Counted from the first letter of the stretch, positions 20,062-32,960 are shown. The stretch: DNA of 64,000 bases from Vicia villosa (GCF_029867415.1 NC_081183.1:68274336-68338335), one strand, 5' to 3'. The notes: a model not told the origin generated them from the sequence alone. Made by a program: numbers and translations.

Positions 20062-22970
20062 TGTCATACCCCAAAATTTACCTCCCACACTTCTCTCATA
20101 ACAAAGGCAAGTCCAAATCTCAAAGATATGGCTCATTCAAATGATCCAGATAATTCACAGTCAACTGATTCAAATTGAAAGGTCAATCATAATCAAGGCA
20201 TGATTCAAACCGTAATCATTGGGCAAACATCAAGTATGGGGTGCATAACCATCATTTGATCAAGAATTGATCATGATTCCATTAATAGAAACTCAGAGAT
20301 GAACAAATACAAAAAGGTTCAAATTAGGGTTTCTTAGGAGAAAGTCAACCCAACTTTGACTGGGCATAACTTTCGTATGGAACATCAGAAATCCCCCACT
20401 CAAAGCCTATTTTGAAGGAAATTGGATTCTCTACAACTTTGTGTCTCACAAGCCAAGACCAAAATTGCTTCATTTAAGAGATACAAAGCAAAAGATTACA
20501 GGTTATTCTAAGGCATCCTTCAAAAGCAGTCTTTTTCCCAAAGAGATTATGATCAGGATAAAAGCTTCAAATGAAAAATATGTTCCAAAGTGGCTTGTAG
20601 AGGACCTCTTGAGGTTTCTAAAAAGTATTAGAACTCCCTCATAGCTCAAAAATTGAAGGAGACACGCTTGATCAAAGTTAGGTACTTTTTAGGGACCAAA
20701 TGTGAAAAAGGAGGGTTCAAATGGAGAAACTTTGCAAAAGGGCCCATAGTATTTTCATACAAACTTGGTCCACAAGCTATTAGCATGCCCAAAAACCACT
20801 TGCCACGAAAATTAGCATTATATTTGAATTAATATGTTTTTTATTTCATTTTTATGATTTAATAAACACTAAAAATCAAATATTTTGTTAAAATCTGATT
20901 TTTGTTTGATTTCCAATCAGAATTAATGATCAAATATAATATAATTTCGTGCACATTGATTGGAGAAGGAAATTAATACAAATTGGGCCAAAAATAGTAG
21001 CTTAAAGTGCAAGAAATAAAATCAATTTCTCAAATTAGGAAGATTGGATTTAAGTGAGGTTTTGGACAAAGATTTACCCTAATTCTATTCTCCTATAAGT
21101 AGTAAACACTAGCCAAGAGACTAGGGGTCGGAAAATCTGCAGAGAAGAGAACTTGCAAGAACACAAAAATTCTCCAAGAAACTCAAGATCGGTTTCAGGG
21201 AATTAGGCCGTTTCATTCCAATTTGAAAGTTGCAATAGCTTCGTTGAGGGATTAGGAACGTGTCTGGATACTCGCACTTCATCAGCACCCCCAGAATTGC
21301 CTCCAATTGTTCAAGGTAGGTCTTTCTGAATCTTGGATCGATTGGCATCGTATACTCATGTTCATGTTGTTTTAATTGTGTGTTTGGTCTCTCCTGATCG
21401 CTATGATTGATTCTGGATCGTTTGGTTGAGTTTTGCGCGCTATAGAGTGATCGGCCATTAGAGGCCGATCCAAGCTTTTAGGGTTCGTTTTGGGGGTTTC
21501 TTATAGGGATGAAATTAGGTCAAAATGAATATATGATCAAATTCGCATGGCTGAGACGAAACGATTTCAAGTGTCGCGAAATATTTATGTGAATGCATGG
21601 CCTATTCGTTATTTTTGTAGTCTGGTTTGCTACGTAGGGAAACATAGCAAAATCGTAGCTAATTGTACCAGGGTTGAAGGTCTGTGCGAGGAAGATGATG
21701 AGGTGTCCTCATCCTATTAGCCCGTTTGAAATTTCGCGCGCGTGTGTCCAGTTGTTCCTTTGTCTTTTTATTTATATTGTTGCACTCATATCTTGGACAG
21801 CATAAGCGCGCAGCTGAGTTGGTTGGGGGACGCTGGTTAAGCCTAAGGGTGTGGGTTCGATCCCTGCACCCTCACATATATTTTTCTGAATTTTCAAACT
21901 CTGATCCCATGCGCCTTTAGCCATAGACCTCACCATAGTCCCTCAGGATCCTGCCATCCAATCTCCATCAAATCTAATCCAACGCTCCAGATTTAATGCC
22001 TACACAATATACTCTCCATATAACCACACTGAATAAAAACTTAATAAAAATCTAATTAATTTGTTTTCTTGTAATTAAATTATTAGTTTTGATAATTAAT
22101 AATTATATTAAAATTATTTCATTTATAGAATAAAAATATGACATTTATATTTAAATATTTTTAATTTGTTATTCGCGCCGATTAAATCGATTAATCGCTG
22201 TAGTTAACAATAATTTCAATTAAAATACCATTTTAATTAAAATAAAAATCAAACTAAATTCGATTAAATGGCTGCAATCATCTTATTGATTGTGGTGATT
22301 AATCTTGCCTCATTATTTAATTTAATTTGTTATTATTTGTAGTCGTGCTAATCGATTATGAGAGGTAACAATATAAAACGCGAAATTCATAAAATAATAA
22401 AATACAATAAGTTGTTGTTAGTGATAATCGAATTAATCGATTTGAATTGGTAACAATGCAAATCCTTAATCTTTTAACTATGGTGATCAAACCTATTGAT
22501 CATTGCGGTTAGTTGTGCCAAATCAGGGTTGTACGCCCTAAACCCTAATAATTCTAAAATCCATTCAAATTACAAGACAAAACAAACTGCGATAGGCTAA
22601 CTAAAAAGCCTCTAAGAAATACATCTCTAATCAAATTCAAACTTTAAATGGCGTACAACCCTTCCCGAACTACGTTGACTCTGATTCTCCATAAGGAGAT
22701 ACGTAGGCACTTGGCAACAAGGCGAGTCCCCCTTCCCTAAAATCTCAATTTTCCCCTTATTCATTTCCTTACCTATAAACTTCAATAATTTTAGCCACAA
22801 ACCTTTACCTTAGATTCAAAGCCAATAGGAAAGGGTTGAGGGTGCCTAACACCTTCCCTCGACCTGAATATAGTATCTTACCCTGATCTCTTAATTGCGT
22901 AGGGTTTCCTATTCGCCTTGGTAGAATAGGTGGCGACTCTAAAAGCTAAATTTTTAGGCAGGTTGCTACA
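20062..22970 (+). repeat. 3' LTR of the young Ogre
   Basis: The 2909-bp copy matches 5854-8761 with about 15 substitutions and one 1-bp indel by eye. It ends GGTTGCTACA and is followed by GCTTC (22971-22975), the second copy of the target duplication. TATA near 21102 and the tRNA-like module at 21803-21876 are retained. Confidence 0.95.
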
Positions 22971-22975
22971 GCTTC

Positions 22976-25900
22976 CACCCGCTTCGTAAAGTAGTTAATT
23001 TCCACAAGCATAAAGCGATGCCCATTAGAGGTAGTAGGTTTGATTTCTCCAATCATATCAATGCCCCACATTGTGAAAGACCAAGGAGCAGTCAACATGT
23101 TTAGTGGAATCGGAGGCACATGCACTTTGTCAGCGTAGATCTGACACTTATGGCCGGTCCTGGAATGATGGTGGCAGTCAGTTTCCATGGTGGACCAGTA
23201 ATAGCTTGCTCTTAAGATCTTTTTACCCATGGTATGTCCATTGGAATGAGTTCCAAAAATACTGTCATGCATGTCTTCCATAATCTCTTCTGCTTCCTTC
23301 TTTCTCACACAACAAAGCAGAGTCGAGTCATGATTACGCTTGTATAGGATTCCATTACTCAGGAGGAACTTGGTAGAGAACCTTCTTAGAAACTTCTTGT
23401 CGTTGATGGATGCCCCTTCAGGATATTCCTGATTTTCAAGGTATCTTTTTACTTCGTAGAACCAAGGTTTCTCGTCTACTTCCTCCGTAACAATCTCACA
23501 ACAATGTGCCGGCTCATCCAGTCTTTCAATAGTGATCATGGGCGCCTCATTGTCCCACCTGACTTTGAACATAGATGACATAGTAGCCAATGCGTCTGCC
23601 AATTGGTTCTCTTCTCGTGGGATATGCTCAAAGGTAATCTATTCGAAATAAGGGATCAAAGTTAACACATGTTCCTTGTAAGGGATAAGATTAGGGTGTT
23701 TCGTGTCCCATTCTCCTTTGATCTGACTGATTACCAAGGCCGAGTCCCCATACACCCCTAGAAACTTGATTCTCAAGTCGATTGCAGCTTTGAGACCCAT
23801 GATGCACGCTTCGTATTCGTCCATATTGTTAGTGCAGTCAAAACATAGTCTTGGAGTGAATGGCATATGACCACCTTCGGGGAAGATAATCATAGCACCA
23901 ATACCATTGCCAAGTGCGTTTGAAGCTCTGTCAAAAACCATATTCCATCGGGATCCCGGCTCAGGTCCTTCATTCGGACCAGGCTCATCATAATCAGTAA
24001 CAAGCATAATATCTTCATCTCGGAACTCAAAATTTATGGACTGATAGTCGTCTACCGTTTGATGAGCCAAATGATCAGCTAGTACACTTCCGTTGATTGC
24101 CTTATGTGTGGTATACTGGATGTCATACTCTGTCAATTTGATTTTCCATCTTGCTATTCGTCCGGAGAGAGTAGGCTTCTCAAACACATACTTGATAGGG
24201 TCCATTTTAGAGATCAATAAAGTGGTATGGTTCAACATATACTGTCTTAGTCGGCGAGCAGCCCATGCCAAAGCACAGCAAGTTTTCTCGAGCAGTGAGT
24301 ATCTTGTTTCACGGTCGGTAAACTTTTTGCTAAGGTAGTATATTGCATGCTCTTTTCGACCAGACTCTTCATGTTTCCCCAGCATACACCCTATCAAATT
24401 CTCTAATACTATCAGGTACATTATCAGAGGTCTTCATCAACTGATGGCATTAGAATTGGAGTTTCTTAGAGGTACTCCTTGATTTTGTCAAAGGCTAACT
24501 GGCATTCGTCGTTCCATCTTTCCACTTTATCTTTTCTCAATAGTTTGAAGATTGGCACACACGTGGTTGATAGATGAGAAATAGTTCTTGCAATGTAATT
24601 CAAACGTCCCAAGAAGCCTCTGACTTCTTTCTCGGCACGAGGTACAGGCATCTCCTGAATTGCTTTAACCTTGGCAGGGTCAACTTCAATACCCTTACTA
24701 TTGACGACAAAACCAAAGAGCTTGCCGGGTCTTACCCCAAAGGTGCACTTGTTCGGATTCAATCTTAATATGTACTTCTTTAACCTGTCAAAGAGCTTTT
24801 GTAGATGAACGAGGTGTTCTTCTTCAGTGTTAGACTTTGCAATCATATCATCCACATAAACTTCTATCTCTTGATGAATCATATCATGGAATAAGGCTAC
24901 CATTGCATGCTGTTATGTTGCCCCTGCATTCTTCAAACCAAAAGGCATAACTTTGTAACAAAAGGTCCCCAAGGTGTTGTGAAGGTTGTCTTCTCCATGT
25001 CTTCTAGTGGCTTATTGATCTAGTTGTACCCGGAGAAACTGTCCATGAAGGAAAACACTTTGCATTGTGCAGTATTATCGACCAGTGTATCGATGTGAGG
25101 CAGAGGAAAATCATCTTTTGGGCTTACTCGATTCAGATCTCTATAGCCGACACACATTCTGACCTTCCCATCTTTCTTAGGCACGGGCACAATATTGGCG
25201 ATTCATGGTGGATAACTAACTACCTTCAAAAACCCAGCATTAAACTGTTTCTCGACTTCGTCTTTAATTTTCTTAGCCATATCCAATCTACTTCTTCGTA
25301 GCTTCTGCTTAACTGGAGGACTATCTTCCTTGATCGGTAGGCGGTGCACCAGAATATCAGTATCAAGATCGGGCATGTCTTCGTAGGACCAAGCGAATAT
25401 CTCAACATAGTCACGTAGCATCTGAATCAGTCTCTGTTTTACACTGTCTTCCAACCTAGCGCCTAACTTGACTTCTTTCTTTTCTTCGTCAGTACCAAGA
25501 TTCACAACTTCAATCGGTTCTTCGTGCGGCTGTATAGTCTTTTCTTCTTGCTCTAATAGTTTGGCAAGTTCTCTAAGAACTTCACAATCTTCCTCGCCTT
25601 CATCCTCAGCTTGGTAGATCGGAATATCAAAGTCATAATTGGCAATAGCAGAGTTGTTATCAATGGGATCCAAAATGGATGTGAATCTGCAGTGTATTAC
25701 TTGGGTGTGTGTAAGAACACATAGCTATTTAAAATATAAAAGGACAAAAACATAAAGTGCACAATTTGAATGTTAAACGTCCAATGATTTATTTGAATGA
25801 AATATGATTATGAAATGGTAAGCCCTAACAAATGGACCATTGTGCCTCAGGCAAGGCACAAGGCTTTAAAGTTTATTGTTTGAATTACATAACCAAAACT

Positions 25901-26895
25901 TGGAAAAGAAAAAACAACAAAATTAGGAAAATTGCAATTACTCCTGGTTGAAGGAGATAGAGATAACATCTTTGGTCTTCTAGTTGTTCAGCCCATTGTC
26001 AGGTGTAGGAAAGATCCACTTGTCTAGATTGCAGTTGCTCTCACCATCTTCTAAAGCATTGACTCCCTTACTGATGAAGTGGGACATTAATGCTCCAGGA
26101 CGGGTGTGATGATTACTCTTTTGAGTTCCAGTAGTACAACCTAACCCAAGCTTGTCAAACTTATAAGGGACGTCAATTAGTTGGCCCCAAACAGTACAAC
26201 CACCTTCTCCGACCACAACCTTAGCATTCTTCAAAGAAGCCATTGTCGGAGGGATACTGGTAACTTTAGGAACAGTAGGGGTGTGCTTGGCAGCAGAGAC
26301 AACCTGAGGAACCAATTCAAAAGTGTGGCAAGGAGTCTTAATGAATTATCCGTTCACTTTGACATACTTGTACTCATTCACATAGCTAACCACATATTCT
26401 TCCTCCCCATGTACAATGACGATTTTGCCATTTGCGGGGTACTTCAGCTTCTGATGCAAAGTAGATGTCACAACACTTGCCCCATGTATCCACGGGCGCC
26501 CAAGTAAGCAAGAATAAGAGGGGTGGATGTCCATCACGTAGAACAAGGAATTGTAAGTCTGAGAACCCACTCTGATCGGGAGCTCAACCTCTCTATAGAC
26601 CGTACTCTTCGACCCATCGAAAGCATTTACCACCATATCGCTGGGTTTTAGTATCTTTTTGAGAAATATCTTCAGCAGTGGCTTCAACTGGGGTCTGAAC
26701 TGGTTCCAGCACTGGTCCCTTACCTCGCACATCAGCAGTTGTATCAGAGACAGGAATACGGGTCAATGTATTAGCATATGGAGAGATTTCCCGGAAGAAA
26801 ATCCTTCCGCTTCTTGTAACCTTACTGGTCCCCACAATATTGTCAACATCGGGATTGGTAGTCTTAACAGGCTCATCATTCAAAGATTCTCGCTT
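22976..26895 (-). pseudogene. pol: Outer Ogre protease, RT, RNase H, second RNase H and integrase N-terminal part
   Basis: Read right to left. Protease (26732-26346) keeps LLGRPWIH but has lost the segment carrying the DTGSS active site near plus 26650. A homologous intron follows (25941-25687). The RT N-terminus is at 25673-25203; 25202-24904 holds a TAG and a frameshift, and the YVDD-containing part is at 24903-24466. A stop and a frameshift precede RNase H (24421-23639, with a degenerate second-RNase-H FDRASN). A TAG at 23639-23641 separates the last RNase H motif, and the integrase zinc finger and first Asp (GIDMIGEI) occupy 23602-22976. The frame then meets the young Ogre. Several independent lesions make it dead. 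Confidence 0.88.
25687..25941 (-). other. Intron of the outer Ogre, homologous to that in the young copy
   Basis: On the minus strand the donor GTAATTGC (plus end 25941) and acceptor CACTGCAG (plus 25687) match the young copy's GTAATTTG and GTGCAG. Length is about 255 bp against 278. Shared position and boundaries across diverged elements support a genuine intron. Confidence 0.7.
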
Positions 26896-26901
26896 CACAC
26901 C
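26896..26901. repeat. Target site duplication CACACC, left copy
   Basis: CACACC flanks the LTR at 26902, and the same six bases follow the other LTR at 41964-41969. Five bases are expected; the sixth may be chance identity. Confidence 0.8.
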
Positions 26902-29330
26902 TGTCGCACGCTCGCGAAAAATGAATAGAGTGGCCACCAATATATTTATCCCATAAGGGAAAGGAATATCAGAAAACCTAACAAAGGGTAAGAACAGGGT
27001 CTTGCGACCAGAGAATCAAGGTACGGGAGTCGGTTACGCAAGGGGAAGGTGCTAGCACCCCTCACGCCCATCGTACTTGATGGTATCCACCTATGTTTGT
27101 TTATATCTAAAGGGTGTATACTATGTCTATGTCTAAATGTGAATGAATGCAAAGGAAATACGGGGAAAAGAAGGAATATTTACAAGTGTGCTCGTTCAAG
27201 CCCCGCGACTTGATGCCTACGTATCCTTTTCAAGAATCAGAGCGACGTAGTTCGGCTCCATAGTTTTGTTTGTTTTTGTGTTTTTTAGTTGGGCGGAGTT
27301 AACGCTCGCGCTCTTGCATAAGGGGACAGCCTAGGATGCAATAGAGCGGAGATAACAATGCCCTTAAGAAAGGAGAGAAGAGAGAGAGTTTGAGTATTTC
27401 GAGGAAATCCCTAAAGCAAGGGAAACTCGAGTTACTCTATGGTTTGTGTTTTTTAGAATTTGGGAACTTACGCCCGAATGGAACCCTAAAGCAAGGGAAA
27501 TCCAGGCACTCGAATGATTCCCTAAAGCAAGGGAGATCCAAGCTTCCATTCCCTTTTTAATGATTTTCACTTTTTATTAGTGTTTTAAGTATTTTCTTTG
27601 TATTTTTTAAAGGGGATTTTATTTGGGTATTTATTAAGTGTTTTAATGTTGAAAAAGAAAAAGAATGAAAAGTGGGGGACTAGCTTAATTTCTAAGCCTA
27701 GTGTTATTCTAATCTAACTCTAATGTTATGGTAACAATTCTAAAAAAGAGCATTAAAAATGATATTAACATAGGCCAAAGTTATAGGCCAAAACCAATGT
27801 AAACACAAACATACAAAATTAGCACAAAAGTATATAAGAAACCACTCAAAATTAAGTGCAAAAAATAACCTAAAAATACTACTATTTTTATGGGTTTTTA
27901 TGAAAGAACTTAAATGTAAAAAATAACCTAAAAGTGGCTAAAATGTAAAAAATAACCTAAAAGTGGCTAAAAAAACTAACAAGTTTTATTGATTTTATAT
28001 GCATTTATTATCTAAAAATAAGAAAAAACCTAATTCTAAAAAGAAGATAAGTGAACCCAGAGGGTGTAAACTGAATTAAGGTGCAGGGAGAAGTAAGCGC
28101 TGGGCCTAAGCAGATTGGCCCATCAGCAGTTTTTTTGCATTGAGTTTATCAGCCAAAAACGTGATGAGGTACGGGCCAGATGGGGGAGGTGTAAAGTTGA
28201 ATTCCGGTACAGGCCCAAAGATTTTGTATTATTCTGATTTTAATGTTCAATTAAAATAAAAAAAAATTAAAACTAAAAAAATTAAAAAAACTAGAAGAGG
28301 AATTAGGGTAACGCTGATTTGTGACCATTGAAGTTGAAAGTTCGTATTCTTCTCTTCATGAACAGCGGCGGCGGAATGGTCGGAAACTCTTCTTCTCCGA
28401 TCTGTTCAACAGCGTCCTCTCAACCTTACTCCGGTCAAAAATCTTCGCAGCACACTCGTTCCAGTGCCGTCTTCTTTCGGAAGTCCCTCTTTCTCGCGAA
28501 CGGCGGCCAGAGACGGTAACAACATCCTTCTCTTCTCTGATCGAAGCCTTCCTCCGCCATGAGTTGGAGAAAGGTGATCTCAACTCTCCTCTTTCCGATG
28601 TCCCTCACTCTCAGTCTCTCTTTGTCCTTGATGGTAGATCGTCGCCTTCGTAATCACAGAAACAGAGCACCAAACACACACATACGCATCATTCAGCGAT
28701 GGAGAGGCGCTTCGACATTATCTTCTTCTTCTTTTCTAATCCTTGCAACTCGTCAGCTTGTGAATACATCGAGATGTTGTTGCTATGTAGTTGCGACGAT
28801 GAAGTTGAACGTGGTTACGAACCGAAGTTTGATTGTTGTTGCGGATGAAGATGATGTTGATGTTGTTGTTGATTCTTCGATTGCTCAGATTTTTGAGGTG
28901 AGTTTTTTATTGCTTTTTCTGTTATACGATTCTTCTTCTTCTCCTTTTTCTGTTTCTTCTTCTTCTTCTTCTTTTTCTATTTTTCCTTCTGCGATGGTGC
29001 TGAGGTTCTTGTGCGGTCGTTGCGTTGTGAGGATGAGTTGAGAGAGGATTGAGTGGAGTTTAGCTCTGTTGTTAGAATCTCAGAGGTTGAGACTCTAGCA
29101 ACAGTGGCGATTTGAGCGTATAGTGAAGGTGAAGTGGAGAGCGTTGATGGAGGAGATGGAGAGTAGTTGCAGAGAGTGAAAGAAGAGAAGTTGCAGAAGT
29201 GATGGTGATTGAAGGAGGTTGAAGATGATTATGGAGAGAGAGTGAATGGAAGAGAATGGCGTGTGAAGAGAAGGAGTGAAGGTGGTGAATGAAAAAATGG
29301 CGTGAAGGTTGAATCAGGGAGAGAGGTTCA

Positions 29331-29339
29331 GTTATATAG
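29331..29339 (-). promoter_or_regulatory. Probable TATA box of the non-coding element LTR
   Basis: The minus strand reads CTATATAAC, followed downstream by a pyrimidine-rich leader-like stretch. In the other LTR the same site reads CTATATGAC (near 39900). Confidence 0.5.
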
Positions 29340-30480
29340 GTTGAAGAGGGAAGTTGAATTCAGTTAGAGGGAGGTGATTCTGAGCCATTAGATGATGACT
29401 TCCGGTTATGAATTGGAGGGTGAGGATTAAATGGTTAGAGAGTTGGTTATTGCAGTTGTAAGCTGAAGTGTGAGTTGGTTAATACTGTTTTGACAGTTAG
29501 AGGTTTGTTACAAAGTGGTTGGGGTTAGTTACAAATGGTTTGAAAGTGAGAATTTGTTATTGAGTTACTTGGTTCTGTTATTTGAAACTGAGTTTTATTT
29601 TTGTAAGTATGCAGGGCTGGCTGTTTTCTTTTTCTTTGGTTTGATATGAATTTTTGTGGTTGTTTATTATGCAGGTTTTTTGGTTCTGACCCCATCAGTC
29701 CTTTGTTATGGTTTGTGAGAGTAGAGAATGAAGGAAATTAAGAAAGTTAGAATCGGGTTTTGAATTGAATGTATAACTGTTTTACTTTGTTTTGATAGGT
29801 TTGGAAATGGTTTAAACATTGGATATGTGGTGTAGTGAATTGCTGGATTACTTCTAACCTGAATGTGTATGTTTGAATGGTTTCGAGACTCGTCTTATCT
29901 TTCTCTGATGTGTATGGAGCTGGTTATGCGAATATGTGCAGGGCTGGATTTCATTAGCAGTGATGTGGTTTGAATGTAGCAGGTTATGTGTGGTTATTGA
30001 AAGGTATATGGTTGTACTGGTTTTTGTAATGTTAGAAATTGTTAGTAACTGTAGGAATGAGTTTAGAAATTCTGGTATGTGTGTATCTTTCCAAGCTTGT
30101 GTTGATGGATGTATTTGCAGTGGATGTACATGGAAATAGATATGAACATGTGTGCATTTGGTTTTATTTGGAATAGCTTCTTTTTCTTTGAACCTGCAGG
30201 CTGTAGGGTATGGTGTGATTGTTTTGAATTGTACAGGTTTAGACTTTTTCTCCTGATTGCTGCCTGAACATGATTCTGTTGTGGTCTGCTTTGATGCAGG
30301 TTAGTTTCGGTTGGTTATGGTGATGAGCTTCAAGTTGTGAAAGCATGACATGGAATTCAACCAGAGCTTGTAGTAGTCACCTGGGTATAATATGAGGTTT
30401 TGCCCATGAAGCACTTTGGAACTTTGAAGACCAAGCAGAAGCTAAAGCCTTTTGAAGATTCGTGTGAGGGTTCAGACTCA

Positions 30481-30566
30481 GTTTGACTTTGGTCAACATA
30501 GTCAAGGTCTGACTCGGTCAACAGTTGACCCAAAAGTCAACTATTGACAAAAGTCAAAGTTGGAAT
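30481..30566. promoter_or_regulatory. W-box cluster in U3
   Basis: Eight TTGAC/GTCAA cores occur in about 85 bp, seven of them fitting TTGAC[CT], the WRKY transcription factor site. The cluster lies about 1.1 kb upstream of the TATA box in the element's sense and is repeated in the other LTR (about 41046-41131). Confidence 0.6.
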
Positions 30567-31398
30567 TTTTATGTAATTCTGTGTATTTTTTTTGTGATGT
30601 ATTCTTGGTAATTGTAATGTATTTGAACTTTGGAAATGTAATTTGGCTCTTTGTAACTTTATTCAAATCTTGAGTTTTCCCTCCATTGTACTTCACTTGA
30701 TATTCCCATATTTAAATTCTTCAATTGGCCAAACTTGAATCAAGTGGTAAATTTGTAGTGTCAAATCTTCTTCATCTTTCATCTTGTAACGTTGGATACG
30801 TGATGGCATTTGTAACTTGGAGAACTCTTGACACTTGCATCGAAATGATAATGCCTTGATACCTTGCAACTCGTACCAAGAAACCGCATGAATATTCACC
30901 TTTCTCTTTATTCTTTCTTTTTATGATTTTAAGCCGTTAATCTCCAAATCGATTTCAATGACTTATCTAAACTTTGACCAAGTAGCTTGCATTACAAGCC
31001 ACAAGTATTGAAGTGAAGGACGTGTTTTGAACCATAGAGAAACTTTTGTCTCTTATGCCTTGTACCATGAATCGTTCTCTCACAATCCACCCCATAAGCT
31101 CCAAGTGACATGAAACCTTAAACCAAATAGCCTTAGTAGATGGAAGTCAACCAGCTCAATCATGATGAATAAGAAACCCTAATCCATTTGCCTTAGGTGC
31201 ATGTTGACGATGAAAGAGTTACTTGAGATGACAGCCTTAAAGCCACAAAGAACCCTAATTACCATGATCCTCGACCACATACCAGATTTATTGATTAATG
31301 ATGCATGATGTGTTAAATGACCTAATGGGAGGTATGTACATGGATGCGAAGCCTAAACCAGTTAGAAATTAAGGGTAGGACAAATTTGGGGTATGACA

Positions 31399-31481
31399 GC
31401 TGCCCCTATTTAATCGTCTTAAACCTGAAGGTGAGATTGGCGCTAGCCTTTCGAGCATTCAAGGTAGAAGAAGATTAAATA
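31399..31481 (-). other. Polypurine tract and adjoining hairpin of the non-coding element
   Basis: The minus strand ends ...AGGGGCAGC at 31399, next to the LTR. TATTTAATC (plus 31407-31415) pairs with GATTAAATA (31473-31481), a 9-bp stem, with four more pairs after one mismatch. The layout equals that at 19979-20053. Confidence 0.7.
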
Positions 31482-31679
31482 TCAAAGTACCAGAAATTTG
31501 TCCCAAAGAGAAGATGGTGTAAATGTTATCCTTATTTTTCCTTTTGTTTTGATATCTGCTGGGGAAAGAGATTTTTATTTTTCTGATGGAAATATTTGCA
31601 GCGAGTAATGGTTGAACGGTGATAGCTTGTAACGTGGTAACGGTGCCAATACAGGGTTTTCAAAGAGAATGGTTGTGTG

Positions 31680-32212
31680 AAACAATGACTGAAAAGATAA
31701 GATCTCGTAGCGATCTATGACTCAACATCGACTCGACACCAGGAGAAGACCTAAGCATAATCTTCAGGACTGAAAGAATAATATCTCGTACAATCTATGA
31801 CTCAACATCGACTCGACACCAGAAGAAGACCTAAGCATGATCTTCAGGACTGAAAGAATAAGATCTCGTACGATCTATGACTCAACATCGACTCGACACC
31901 AGGAGAAGACCTAAGCATGATCTTCAGGACTGAAAGAATAAGATCTCGTACGATCTATGACTCAACATCGACTCGACACCAGGAGAAGACCTAAGCATGA
32001 TCTTCAGGACTGAAAGAATAAGATCTCGTATGATCTATGACTCAACATCGACTCGACAACAGGAGAGGATCTCGTACGATCTTCAGGACAGAAAGGAAAT
32101 AAACCTCTTGCGATCTACGACTCAACATCGACTCGACATCAGGAGAGGATCTCGTACGATCTTCAGGACAGAAAGGAAATAGACCTCTTGCGATCTACGA
32201 CTCAACATCGGG
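31680..32212. repeat. 80-bp tandem repeat, six to seven copies
   Basis: TGAAAGAATA recurs at 31771, 31851, 31931 and 32011, and GAAAGGAAAT at 32091 and 32171, all 80 bp apart. Units share CTATGACTCAACATCGACTC and ATCTCGTACGATCT. The last two units are a diverged subtype. Confidence 0.9.
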
Positions 32213-32214
32213 GT

Positions 32215-32410
32215 TTGGTTTTGAAATGGTTTGCCAAGTTGAAAATTGGGCTTTGAAAGGGTTTGCCAGGTTGGAACTGGGCTTTAAAAGGGTTTGCCAG
32301 GTTGGAAACTGGGCTTTGAAAGGGTTTGCCAGGTTGGAACTGGGCTTTAAAAGGGTTTGCCAGGTTGGAAACTGGGCTTTGAAAAGGTTGGCCAGGTTGG
32401 AAGGCCAAGG
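32215..32410. repeat. 31/32-bp tandem repeat, about six copies
   Basis: TTGCCAGG-type words recur at 32231, 32263, 32294, 32326, 32357 and 32389, alternating 31 and 32 bp, so a 63-bp dimer is the higher-order unit. Each carries GTTGGAA and GGGCTTT. Confidence 0.9.
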
Positions 32411-32463
32411 GTTCGCAACACGGGGTTGTACTTGAAAAGTTTTCCCATATGGGGGAAGGGAGC

Positions 32464-32960
32464 ACGGAGACTAGTGACGACTGGACTCGATCAAAAGATA
32501 TAATCACGAAGATGTTGATGCTTGCGAAGCATAAGAATTACATTAATCCCTCAGGCCAAAGGCGGGGTGTAGCTTATCAAGAGTGGCAATCGCTCGAATT
32601 GCCACACACCAAGTATGGTTATTCAAACGATTGAAAAATGAGATGGGTTGAATGCCCACCCTCATTCGCACTCTAATTTGCACGCAGCACACGGGAAATA
32701 ACCACAACAAGACTAGTGACGACTAGACTTGACAAGAAGATAGAAGTAACCACTGGGAATTACGGAGATATTGATGCTTGCGAAGCATAAGAATTACATC
32801 GGTCCCTCGGGCCAAAGGCGGGGTGTAACTCTTCAAGAGCGGCAATCGTTCGAATTGCCACACACTAAGTATGATTATTCAAACGATTGAAAAATGAGAT
32901 GGGTTGAATGCCCACCCTCATTCGCGCTCTAATCTGCACGCAGCATACGGGAAATAACCT
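32464..32960. repeat. Direct duplication of about 250 bp
   Basis: Two adjacent copies (about 32464-32702 and 32703-32960) share GACTAGTGACGACT, GATGCTTGCGAAGCAT (itself a hairpin), GCCAAAGGCGGGGTGTA and GAAAAATGAGATGGGTTGA, with scattered substitutions. Confidence 0.85.

Larger units (their letters stand above)
5854..22970 (+). mobile_element. Young, nearly intact Ogre (Ty3/gypsy, Tat lineage) retrotransposon, 17.1 kb
   Basis: A complete layout is visible: 2.9-kb LTR, primer site, leader, ORF1, gag-protease, intron, RT-RNaseH-aRNaseH-integrase, 3' region with hairpin repeats, polypurine tract, 2.9-kb LTR, and flanking GCTTC duplications. A by-eye comparison of the two LTRs finds about 16 differences over 2.9 kb (about 0.5%), so insertion was recent. 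Apart from one TAG in gag the reading frames are open and catalytic motifs are present. It is inserted in plus orientation into the minus-strand outer Ogre integrase. Ogre elements are described mainly from legumes. Confidence 0.95.
26902..31398 (-). repeat. 3' LTR of the non-coding element
   Basis: 4497 bp. On the minus strand it starts TGTCATACCCCAAATTTG and ends GCGTGCGACA. It holds a W-box-rich U3 segment (30481-30566), a TATA box (29331-29339), TTC-rich and purine-rich tracts (28920-28985, 29100-29300) and the hairpin module (27213-27255). Plus-strand open frames inside (for example 28559-29041) are low-complexity Ser/Val-rich and not supported as genes. Confidence 0.9.

Noticed and set aside
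28559..29041. Plus-strand open frame of 160 codons in the LTR, repeated at 39130-39609
   Set aside because: It is present twice only because the LTR is duplicated. The product is low-complexity Ser/Val-rich from TTC runs, the frame differs by small indels, and it is antisense to the element.
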